The position numbers were made by a program, and so were the translations under genes. From the NCBI RefSeq assembly GCF_000003815.2, contig NC_049992.1, forward strand, positions 12,620,191 to 12,676,588: a stretch of DNA of 56,398 bases, in the 5' to 3' direction. This document shows, piece by piece, positions 43,301-54,290 of this stretch (its first letter is position 1; each line of letters begins with the position of its first letter). The notes below the pieces were generated by a model. That model ran no database searches, was not told the origin of the DNA, and saw only the letters and a list, made by a program, of their open reading frames with translations. Origin of the DNA: Branchiostoma floridae (Eukaryota > Chordata > Leptocardii > Amphioxiformes > Branchiostomatidae).

Positions 43301-43520
43301 CTGATATAATTGGATAAACCAGTAGAACAGCATACAGTCATATTCGCATGTACTTTACTGTACTGTACTGTGCTGCATTGATTTATTGTACCAGTTCATT
43401 CTAGTGACACTGACGAAGAGTGATGAATACCTCTCGAAAGTCGAAACGTCCTACAGAAATCTCCATTCCTATTTCAACTGGAGGGATTGGATTGTCTTCA
43501 GATAACATAAATCATGATTC
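43300..43520 (+). mobile_element. Second Penelope-like fragment with hammerhead-like core
   Basis: CTGACGA (43410-43416), a short stem AGAG/CTCT around TGATGAATAC, then CGAAAGTCGAAACGTC parallel the motif at 1765-1806. The GAAA part is doubled, so the core is probably degenerate. ATTTCAACTGGAGGGATTGG follows, as is usual after such motifs. Confidence 0.4.
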
Positions 43521-44034
43521 CTCACCGAAAAGTCTACAAAACACTGTTTTTATCATCTACCCTTCTGTATGATTTGCTATGACAATTTGTAGTATGGGGG
43601 TACTTAACGATCGAAATGTTTCATCGTTGTCATCTGTACTGTAATTTCTAGACCACAAAGCGTTATAGTTATCACGCAGTTCCATGCGGGGGTCTATTAG
43701 TCATCAGACGAAACATTCAATCATGCTCCGGAACACGATATCTAGTCACATACCAGCCAAGACTTACGGTCAGCAAGTTTGTATCGACATTTGCTTTTCC
43801 TCCATCCCAGTTCTGTAAAGTTATGTCAAAACTGCTATCTGTGGTAGCATGCTATGTCGTTATCATGGGGGCAATTCTTGGTGAGATTAGTTTAATTAAA
43901 ATCATGGCCAGCTGGGACTAAAAAAGCTCAAAGGAAAATAGCTAGTATCTATCTTTCATTCATTCAGTTGACAAGTCTTGTCATCTGCACTTGACTGGGA
44001 AGTTTTGGTGACGTTTACCTTTTAATCTGTTACG

Positions 44035-44410
44035 CATCCCCAACTACATGGTGTTGGCCGTCGAGGTAGATTCTGCTTATTGAGCAGTGCCTTAATACCA
44101 CTTCAAGACAGATCAAGTATTGGGTTGTTGTATGTACATGTTTTGTAAAGATCAAAGCTTGTTGTGTGTACACGTTCAGTGATTTGTCAGTCATGCACGA
44201 TAAACATTAACCGATGACCAACTACGACAGACAAAACACTTCACCGGAAACGTTGTATGCATCGGTACATTAGTACATTCAATTTACAGCCCTTGTTATA
44301 TCCCCTTGACGGTACGTACGGGTTTGGTAATGGTTGCCTCCAAATCGATTAGACATCCCTGACTACATGGCGTTGGTCGTCGAGGTAGATTCCACTCATA
44401 AAGCCTTGCC
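44035..44410. repeat. Pair of direct repeats about 315 bp apart
   Basis: CATCCCCAACTACATGGTGT...GTCGAGGTAGATTC near 44034 and CATCCCTGACTACATGGCGT...GTCGAGGTAGATTC near 44353. Both continue with a GCCTTG or GCCTTA word. The family is not identified. Confidence 0.5.
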
Positions 44411-45208
44411 TGATGTTGGTATTCATGGCCGCGCCGAGACAGGCCGTGTTGGCTAGTTGTATGCATACGTTTGTATGTCTTATACAATTTATAGATGTAA
44501 ACTACATCAAAACGTATTTCAGGGTGGAGAGGTGATGTATTGCAAAGGGTATACATCGGCAACAAGACCTGGGCTACATCCCAGTGCGCATTGCTAATAA
44601 TGGCTTGTACACTGCACAAGAATACAGAATCTAAAACGGTTGGGTTACGCATACTTTGGTGTTTTGGAACAGACGTGATCAAGGTAGGCGGGTTGTGTAT
44701 TGCTGAGTTAAGTATTACATGCGCTAATAGATAGTTACGGCAGTATAATGGGGGACGATGATAAAGGATTGCGCCTTTGGATTTTGGGATAAGGCTGCTG
44801 CGATAATTAGCCATGCGAGACCCCATAGGGAGACGCTGGAAACATGACGTAGTAACTAATCATCTTCCGTTCGATGAGTTGTTAGAATGTTACGCTGACC
44901 GTACGCACCCCCATGCTACCGTGAAGTCCATTAGAGAGTTTTGGAGGCAAGCAAATTGGAGGCAAGTGCTCCGAGCATGGCTGGCCAGAGACTCGCGGGA
45001 TGTGACTGTGCGCACTCTGTATTCCACACGGGGACACACCATCAGGATCAGTCTTCTGTACGGGACAGTAAAAAGGGCTGGCAATGTTTCCTGGGATTGT
45101 GTTAGTGGGACCAATTTATGGTCAGGAGCCGGCTATAATGCTCAGTCGGGATGTAAGAAAAGAGGGTGATTGTGTCTGACATCCACTGAGCACACTGTTA
45201 GCATAAAA

Positions 45209-45241
45209 GGTCACGTCTAACCTCTCTATTCGTGACCTTTG
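45209..45241. repeat. Small hairpin
   Basis: AAAGGTCACG faces CGTGACCTTT across a loop of about 14 bases. Confidence 0.6.
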
Positions 45242-47533
45242 TGTCTGACAGCTTCTTTGCACACGTCACAGGTAGAACGTTTTAAAACCCTGAAAAGTTG
45301 CCGAGAAGGGAATGAGTGGCATAAAGTCGCTGGCTTTGCCATTTCCTGTAATTTTAGAATACCTTCGAGTATACAGGAGGTTTATTGCCACTCCATGGCA
45401 TCTTCTCTTGAGAAGGCTATGTGCTCGAGTCCTACGAAATCCGGCATTATTGCGGTATTGGGGGTATTGGATTTCCTGATGGCTGCCTCAAGTTAGAGTA
45501 GTTACAACCCCCTTCACGTCATTTCGTTTCATAATGACAAAATGATTTATTCATGAGGATCAAACGACTGACATTGGGGATTCTTTTCTCATGTTGTGTG
45601 GCGTTTCAAGATTTCATCAGGATAAATACTGGCGTACGAGACTCTGTTACATGAAGAAGAGGCTTTTAGTGATATTAGATATGTCAATTCAAATTCACAA
45701 TGGTGTTTATTGCAAAAAAAACCTATTCTCTTGCTGCGTAGACCTACATCGCCCCGGCGACATATAATAAAAGTTTCTTTGAAAGTGTTTCATCAAATGT
45801 TGGATGAGGAATGCCTTTCTGCTCCAACTAAAGTCAGTCTTCCATTTAAGTCAGTAAGATTAATGGAGGGAATTCTACTCGAATGTGTAGACGCATAATC
45901 AGTTGCGCCTTTAGATCGCATTGAGTCTTGTTAGAATCACTAATGCAGATAGCATTAGTATTCAATTGTTCGGATATACGTACAGTCCCTTTCCAGTAGA
46001 GACCCTGACCAACCGCTGTGCGCCCACTATCAATTGTCAGGTCGCTCATTGGATGTCATAGATATTGATAGATATATCTTTTTACGTTATGTATATTTTG
46101 TCGTCTTTTAAACCATAGATTGCAAAATGCATCATATTCCACGCATAAAGTAAATGCATTTTTGGTCGTTCAGAGAAGTGGAAATAGAGCTTTACGAAAA
46201 CACAATCAATTCCGGTCACTGGTCATCGTGGCAAGTTGCCAAAATCAATCTGCTGCCATGCAGTGATTTTTTAAACGTTGAACAATACAGTTGGATGGGA
46301 CATTAAGGTAGGTTGAAGATTCACAACGAAAAGGATTAGATACGGTTATAGAAGTCGCTGAATGGGACCTACGTAGTACGGGAAGGGCAATGAAAACAAC
46401 CCACGTTTTAAAACATCTTCGGCAAATTGCTCTGAAACCGTGACGAAACCTTACCATTACTACAGAACCTAACCACATCCGGAGATATTGAATATGACCA
46501 TTACCATAGGGCAAGATTCAAGCCCTCAACGGACATATGAAGATACACAGGGGACAGTTGTGAAGGTGTAATCGTCTTCGAATGAGATTAAGCTAACCTA
46601 TCAGCGTATATCACAAAATCAATGTGAGCTTCGCAGTTAAGTATACCTCGTGCACAGTAACGAGTGCGATTGGTACAACTAGAAAACCATCAATCGGTTT
46701 GATTGGTTGGATCCTGCTTGTAATACTAGTACTCAGACAAGTTTGGCCCGTCAAGTATGTCCTCTGTCGAAGTAACCGTCTGCTCCAAATTAGTTTTGGC
46801 CCAAGCCTTCAAATCAATGGTAGAAGTCATCATGTTAACAGCATACTAAGCACAAACGGTATACTGTTTCTTTCCCATATTTCATGTAGTTGATGAGTTC
46901 AGAAAAGTTTGGAAGAATTGAAAATAAAACACGCTTAGACATGCAAAACACAGGGATTTGTTCCTAGCAAAACTTCGACTCGGTGACCAGTGAATCATTA
47001 GTTGTAGGCTGTCTACGGCGGCCCGTCTTTGTTGATGGGTGTTTGGCACTGTAATTATGTAATTACAGTTCAAACCTGATACAGAATAACGTCTACCCAA
47101 TACAGATGGACTTTCATGATACTACAACGTTTTCTACACACCGATTGAACCGTCCTCTCCAGATGATTTCTGCGCTGTTTTCTCTGTGCCGGCAATGGCT
47201 ATCTTCTGTGTGCCCTAATCTCCCGAATACAGAATCTGATTGTCCACAAAAATTGATCACTCAACTTCCGAAGGTATAGATGTGTGATTTGTCCATGACA
47301 GCCACTTTCCTTATGACGGGAAGAGGGATTGTCGTGATCGAAAATGTGGCAGCCGCTGGAAGAATTCTACCTTTGATTGATGCCGCTTTCATTTCTTCCT
47401 GTAGAGATGGATGGAGAATATTTGGAAGTAGAAGCATGATTACTAAAGTACGTGTAAATGTGTGTGGCACGTGAATCTAAATTACCTAATCAACTGGGAT
47501 TGTTTGCTGACGACTGAGATTTGACGAAGAAAG
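45242..47533. other. Gene-free stretch
   Basis: Nothing gene-like was recognised. The longest open frames (under 100 codons) have no motif and no convincing splice context. Confidence 0.45.
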
Positions 47534-47740
47534 TGTAGGGACCAGGCCCCACCACATAGGAGTTTAGGTTAGATTAGTAATAAAGACACAGACACTCTGG
47601 TCAGTCGGTTCTACGATGTAAGCCGTCTTGTCCAGACCTCTCAGTACTCTCTAGCTACGTTACATAATCTGGTTACATATTGTGGCAGCGTAGGGATCAG
47701 ATGGGCCAGGACCCCGTATGTTTTGGGTCTGGTCCCTACA
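47534..47740 (+). mobile_element. Short LTR-like or TIR element with TGTAGGGACCAG ends
   Basis: The block starts TGTAGGGACCAGGCCC and ends GGGTCTGGTCCCTACA, a 16-bp inverted repeat with one mismatch. Inside are AATAAA (47579) and TTACA at 47672 followed by TATTGTGGCAGCGTAGGGAT, which resembles an LTR end plus primer-binding site. It may be a miniature LTR remnant or a DNA-type MITE. I cannot decide. Confidence 0.45.
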
Positions 47741-48772
47741 AAACTAACAAACGTTTTATCTAGATCACAAAAGCGTACTCAGAGCGATAACAAGGGAGCA
47801 GCAAATAGTTAAATCAGGTTGGTATAAGCCAAGTGGAAAATTTGTCAAGATCTTGCATACAATGATAGCCGACTTTCCTCATCGACTTTTCAGCCTTCCT
47901 CTGGGTGGAATGTCTCCTGCTGCTCCATTTAATGGATAGTTTCTACAGAGCAACCTCTGTACAATTTCTCATGTACAGTTTCCTCATCAGGTCTATCAAT
48001 CCAAGCTAATAGGAGGGTCGTGTAAATTATTTGATAGCCCAGTCCAATTGTTATGTGTGGTGAATGGCATCTACGAACTCGTGATCGACAATCACTATGT
48101 ACACACCCGGCGTAAAATGAGTTCCCTTTCTATTTCATCCTCGACTGCATGCTGAAGATAAGGCTCTCCAATGTTGTGGTTACAGACCCTGGTCTTATTC
48201 TAATAGTAAGTTGTATGAGCTAGTGCTATCTTCCTGATTACAGATGCAAACGGCAACGGTCCAATGTTGTGTGCATTGATAACGGACGCTTTGAATTCAT
48301 CATGTATATATACATAGAAAGGAAATGTGATGAAGTTGTACAGTAAAACCTACTGTGTTATCAGGTAAGTGAGGTTTAACCTCCATTATTACATGCCAAT
48401 CCCCTATGTCGCCCTAAAGGTGATTATGCCTAAACGTGGCAAAGTAGTGTGAAAATGGTTCTACGAATTCTGATTCTATCATTGTGTATTAGGGAATAAA
48501 TCTAATAGATCTACGAAAGAAATAATAGATATGGGATGATCCCACTACACATTAATAGTCATAGCACGATTCCTTTACGTCAATGAAATCAGAGTATCTC
48601 TCTTGACATGCTCATGAAATTCATTGAAACTGTCTTCTAGGGGTTTCATTTGCAGCTTGCACGAGGTAGATCTAGATGAGACTAGTTTAGCATCGTTGCA
48701 GAAATCACCGAGGGTGAAATGAAAATTGAAATAGGGTCCTCTTTCGTAGATTGACACATCCAATGAGATAAA
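47741..48772. other. Gene-free stretch
   Basis: No exon-like or repetitive structure was recognised. Confidence 0.45.
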
Positions 48773-48773
48773 T

Positions 48774-48774
<1 letters not shown>

Positions 48775-48833
<59 letters not shown>

Positions 48834-48838
48834 AGAGA
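48775..48838. repeat. (GA)n microsatellite
   Basis: An almost pure AG run of more than 50 bp, ending in GAAAGAGAAAGAGATA. Confidence 0.95.
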
Positions 48839-50700
48839 TATTTTGCTTTAGAATGCTCACTGCACAAAACTGCTTAGTATAATACATCTAGAACGAAATG
48901 TACACATTTGACAAAGGATGGAATGTCACATATTTGATGTCATCATCCAATTACGATGGACAAACTCGCCACCCGATACACCATTTGGTGCGGAAAGTTA
49001 GTTTGAAATGTCTTTCTTACAAAGTTGGAATATTCTTGATATTTCAAATAGATATTGACACGTTGGTGCTTCTTTCAATTTGACCTATGTGTATGAAATA
49101 TTGGTTGATTAGCCCTAGTGAACTTTGTGTTCAATAAACAAGCCCAAATGTCAAATACGGCACAATGGTCCAAACCTATCACAGCTTCATGACGGAAAAC
49201 ACAATCTTTATACCAAGGCTTCGCCTCTCATGTGAATAGAAAATTCATAAATCAGTTGAAGTCAATTGATATTCTTTTGAAAGTAAAGTACAGTACTTGC
49301 ACTCAGAAGAACATTCATTTCTTTTTTCTAATCCTTCATAAAAACAATTCCAGCACAAAAGTCTTGCTGACTCTTGGCTCAGAAGGATCTTGCATTTCCC
49401 TCAGGAATATCACTTAAGATGACTGGATGTCCTTTTATGACATGGAAAGCAACCGCTATGGCTTGTTCAGCTTACAAAGAAACCTTTTTGTTACAATGAA
49501 CAAAGAGCTTCAAACATGTCGACAAAGTTAAAGAAACAATATTAGCATGTTTGATTTTATCATATCTCACTTCATACATTTAGTTCATTTGATTTATGTT
49601 TTATTTTACCTTATTTCTTATTCCATTCTTTGTTCAATCTCATGTCTTTTATCCACTGTGATCCTATTCTATATTCCAAGCTATTACTATGGACTAGCTT
49701 TTGAGTTCAGGATAGATGAAAGCATAGAGCATCAAAGGGAGGGTAGACCGTGCACTGATCTACAATCTACTCCTAATGGTGTCCTTTGAGGATATCTTGC
49801 AAACAATCGTTTCAAACCACCACTTTCATGTTTCTTTCTAAGGACCAGTGTTGGAGTCCGGTAAATTGCTCTAGCTCCAGGATCTAGGAAGATATTTGCG
49901 TCTGTAGCATGCAAGTTGATATATGACAGGCAATATACAGCTTTGATGTGTTTTTCTTCATTGACGTGAGTCTAGCCCCCAAGGTCTGGCCTTCGTGTAA
50001 GGTGGAATATACCCTCTCTGGAGAAGAGGGTTCCAAGGCTGAAGCTATTGCAAAGTGCACACTTGTTGCGGCTTGATTGCCGGATCCATGCAAGGTCAGC
50101 CTTTTCATAAAGTGCAGATTTAGCAGGATATGGGGTTGGCCTTGGTTGGTATTCACCTGGAACGCGTGAAGCATTTGACACGTGTTCTTACCTAAGGGTT
50201 CATGTATTTTGTTTTTTTAGAAGGCTATGTTGATTTGATTATATGGCATCCTATTGAACTCTAAATCTGATGCAAGCGGGCGAGTAAAAACGTTTAGCCA
50301 ACGTTGCCTTAATTATGAAATCAAAATGTTCAATGACCAAACATACTGAGTTTGGTATACGCAGCAACAGATTCTTCGTTTTTGTTCTTTTACATCCTCT
50401 TCTTTGATCTTGGAATTAACGTTGTCATTCTATATCTTAGTGTATGTTTTCTGATATATTTTTCTGTTTTCTTCAATTAAGCAGCTGCTTCATACAATTT
50501 ACAGCATGGTTGGAAAATATTTTTTGAAACGACCAAAATTCGCGCGGATGTTATCCATACTCTCAAATGAACATGGCCTAAGCCAATGTCAACGATTTTG
50601 GGTCAACGCATCCAATCAAATTCAACTGTCAGTATATCTGTCTTCATTACATTTTTCTGAACCACTAAACCATTTGCATTCAACTACTGTTGATTTGCCA
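48839..50700. other. Gene-free stretch
   Basis: AT-rich, with no gene recognised on either strand. Confidence 0.45.
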
Positions 50701-50715
50701 TTCAGCCAGTTTTAG

Positions 50716-50861
50716 TACTCTCCAAGCAGAGGTTTGTGGGAAAAATAGTGACCTTTTCCTATTATTTTTTTTTCGACCGGCTATTCCACCAATAGCCGGT
50801 CGAAAAAAATAATAATAGGAAAAGGTCACGATTTTCCCCACCAGCCTCTGCTTGGAGAGTA
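50716..50861. mobile_element. Mutator-like foldback element 2, with target duplication
   Basis: The element is almost a full palindrome. The ends TACTCTCCAAGCAGAGG (50716-50732) and CCTCTGCTTGGAGAGTA (50845-50861) are exact inverted repeats. The arms continue with GTGACCTTTTCCTATTATT and CGACCGGCTATT around the centre CCACC. AGTTTTAG flanks both sides (50708-50715 and 50862-50869), an 8-bp target duplication that can be read as long as 11 bp. Ends match the element at 39266-39451. Confidence 0.8.
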
Positions 50862-51406
50862 AGTTTTAGTACAGAAGTGAGAAAGTGCCTGCTTGCATGC
50901 ATGGGGTACTTGTTGAGAGAAGTTTTAGTGGATTACTTGATTTTCACATGTGACGTCAACTTTCATAATACCGACGGTTACCACAACATTACAAAAAGGT
51001 AATCTATTAAATACATGAATAAAAATTAGAAAAATCGACGTAAGAGTTAAAAGAGTGTATCTATTAGTGATAAAAATGCGATAGCACCACTCTATCGATA
51101 TCACATTAATTCACTAGTATATAGACAATTATCAAAATATCTCCCAAAACAAGTTATCACAACTTTTCTAACTATCACATTTTCTGTCCTAAAATACTAT
51201 TCAGGGCTAAATAAATGTGATTGATAATCAAGTCTAAAATATGCATTCTAGTGTTGAAGACATTCTTTGCCTTGATGACAGAACATATTTTATGTGTCGG
51301 TATTAGGGTTCGTTCATACTATTGTAGTGCCTAGTGACAAATAGGGCAGCAAGTTTGCTTGCTATTTCAGCAGTAGCAGGGTATAGTTTTACAGGGATAG
51401 ATTGCC

Positions 51407-51604
51407 AGGAAGTTTAAGGTAGTGAAATCCCAAATCAACCCCCCCCCCCACATGTTATGCTCGGGGCTCGACCCCCATTTTACGTGCCTTCCCAAAGACG
51501 GGCCTGAAAGATTCACTCGTTTTTTTTCAGTGTCTAGTGAAAGTGATTTCCATATTCTCAATTTAACTTCTAAGGAAGTTTAAGGTAGTGAAATCCCAAA
51601 TCAA
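51407..51604. repeat. Perfect 32-bp direct repeats flanking a 134-bp insert
   Basis: The same 32 bases, beginning AGGAAGTTTAAGGTAGTGAA and ending CCCAAATCAA, lie at 51407-51438 and 51573-51604. The insert starts with a C-run (CCCCCCCCCCACATG) and shows no inverted ends. Confidence 0.85.
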
Positions 51605-54180
51605 GTCTTACTCATTGTATATCAATATCTTCAAAACTCCGTTTAGTTGACCTTATAAGATATGTGATATTGTTTTATAAGGTGCTTTGATTTATAAGAT
51701 CAAATTCACTTGTTGAATGCCATTTGATCCCCTTTGCAGCATGTTTATTGATACAGGAAGTCCACAGTGGCCTTGAAAATTACATGCCTACCGCGATGGA
51801 AATCACGGTTTCTACCGTGACATTTGCTTTGACTTTTCAGATTTTATCGTTTTGGCATTCAAAATTAGAATACATGTACTTAGTTAAAACTTAACACGCT
51901 CCGCACACAAAGTAGAGCGCTTCCTATCCAACCAATTACACTCTGACAAGTTTTCTGATCCTTCTCAAGTTGAAATGACCCACAGCCCATGTCACTTGAT
52001 CTGAGCAAATGTGTGACGTCAGCAACAGGTCAAATGTGCACGGCAATCGGCATTGGCCCCTTTGTATGTTGAGGGATGTTCGATGGGGCCTGATCTGCCA
52101 GTGAACTTCAAATTGCAGCAAATATTTTCAACTTTAGACAGTTAACATTTTGCAGATAGCTGCAAGTGTTATCGTCCCTGAAAATTGCACGTACAGCCTA
52201 TCTCCTTATCTATTCGCTAAATTCCTGCTATTGACGCAGGCTTTAAGCCATGATTAGCTTTATTGGATAGGGGATTATCTACAGAGAAAAGTAATAAGTT
52301 TAGAAGGCCAAAGAAAAGAGGGTTCCGCCTTTGGTAAGTGGACAATAAATATGCCTAATGAATAACGTAATACATCAGACTTATCCATTGATATCTGGCG
52401 TGCATTAGTGTAGATACTCTGCTTCAGTATATCTAAATCTGAAATGTTGTTCCTATGTCAAATGGGTTTATTCGAGTTCGTATATTAAACGAATGGAACG
52501 GAAACTTGCCAATTTCAACTCAAGAATTATGGTCCCGTCGTAACATGCCTTCGCAGAAGTGCTTCTCAGCGCCAGAAAACATCAAAGTAAGGCACTTTTG
52601 GACACAATCCAAGAAACGTGCGGATCAAATTGATACGCAAGTGTCCCACAATGAAATGCTTTTAGAACGAGCTGTGCTGACAATGTGTCTTGCCTGGCAG
52701 CTTCACAACTTGTCTACAATTCATGATTCAAAAACGCAAGCGAAATAGTGTAGATACACTCAAACGTTCAAAGAAGACCCAATCAACAAAATTTGATGTA
52801 CTTAGTTGAACCCGTCATTCACATTACTTTTTTTATGCTATACGTTTGTCGTCTGACATGTATGGTTACTCAATTAATCTACGAGTAACAAACATTAGAA
52901 ACATATGAAACAATGAGCAATTGAGCTTTCTGTACCATGATTCACTGCTCACCTAGTCACGTGTTCTGCATCCCAAATGTGTTTGTTCAAAACTAAATCC
53001 GGAGGCGGCTAGTCGAAAGTTTTACTTAGTCCATGTTTTTGTATTGAAGATCACAAACAACTGTGGCTTAGCATAAAACAGCAAAGTTCATAAATTATTA
53101 ATGAAGAATGATTTAGACTAGGCAAACCTTAGACAAACATGCACTCAAAGAGCGTGCTTTATATCGTGAAGGCGGTACCTTGCCTTAATGCCAGACGACA
53201 GTAAGACAGATTTTGGTGCTACCACTAATGTAGGGGCAGCCTCATTAGTTGGCTTTTAAGAGGGCTAAATGTGCCTATGAGACGTGTCAGGTCGTTAAGT
53301 GTAATACAAGCAGCCGCTACTGCGTGCCTAAGACGGCGATCGTTTTTTTTTTTGCCGAAGAGTGGCTATACCGGCTATACAGATACAGATAAGTTAGTAA
53401 GAGCAAAATGCTTATAGTTAATCCATCTCCTCAAAATCATAAATGCTAACATAATAAAAACACCGAAACATCAAGACCATAGCATGCCCAGGTCAAAACA
53501 TACAAAACAGAAGTTCTGCTGTACAACCAAGGTTTACATATCAGGGGACCCAAAGTTGACATTGACTGCCAAATCAATGATCAGTCTTTTCTTTCCATCC
53601 AGAGCGAGGTTCAAAAGTTATGCTGACACCCACACACACAGGACTACTTATGGGGAACATAGGAATCGGTCTGTAGTCATGATCATCAACACAGGATCCG
53701 GAGAGTTGATAGGTGCAAGATTCACCGATAGAAGCATGACCCTAGATTGACCCTCTTTGGCAGTCCAGTCTCAAGAGGTAATCTTTGAGCCTCTGAAAAG
53801 CTGACTGCTGATATGTTACCTAGTGTTACTCAACAGACCACTCTGAATTGCATACTCTGTTTCACACAGTACATATATTCAGCTGGAGGTGCGTTAGAGA
53901 TGCGTAAATTAACCCACAGTGCAGTTAACTTCGTAGAAAGAAAATCCAATGCAACAAGCGTAAGATTACTAGGAATAGCTCGTCACAACAAGCTTTTTAA
54001 TGATTAAAAAGAATTCATTTTTAGATTAGATGTGTCAATGAATGTACTATCTATCAAAGTTAAGTTTACATAGAATTTTCATACGTTTCTGAGAAGGAGC
54101 TCCTATGTAAATGTAAGGCCAGGCACTCATCCAGCATTGAGATGAATGGTGATTTTGCAAGTAGCTGTCATAATAGCTAG
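51605..54180. other. Gene-free stretch
   Basis: No recognisable gene. The open frames at 52455-52748 and 53484-53750 have no domain, no splice context and no conserved motif that I can see. Confidence 0.4.
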
Positions 54181-54290
54181 TGGTAGTGAAACGCGGCTTT
54201 GCTACGGCTTGTACTTTTGGCCAGGCACCACCACTCCACTACTCCATTCGATAAATGTGTTGGGTCTCAGTTTACGTGTAGAGTTTGGAC
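54181..54290. repeat. Second copy of the dispersed repeat at 29870-30060
   Basis: GTGAAACGCGGCTTTGCTAC and TTTGGCCAGGCAC, then GTTGGGTCTCAGTTTACGTG, follow the same order as at 29870. Confidence 0.4.

Noticed and set aside
44296-44826. 176-codon minus-strand open frame
   Set aside because: No domain, low-complexity composition shifts and a repeat overlapping part of it; it looks like chance.
44813-45169. 118-codon plus-strand open frame beginning MRDPIGRRWKHDVVTNH
   Set aside because: No recognisable motif, no splice partner and no support beyond length.
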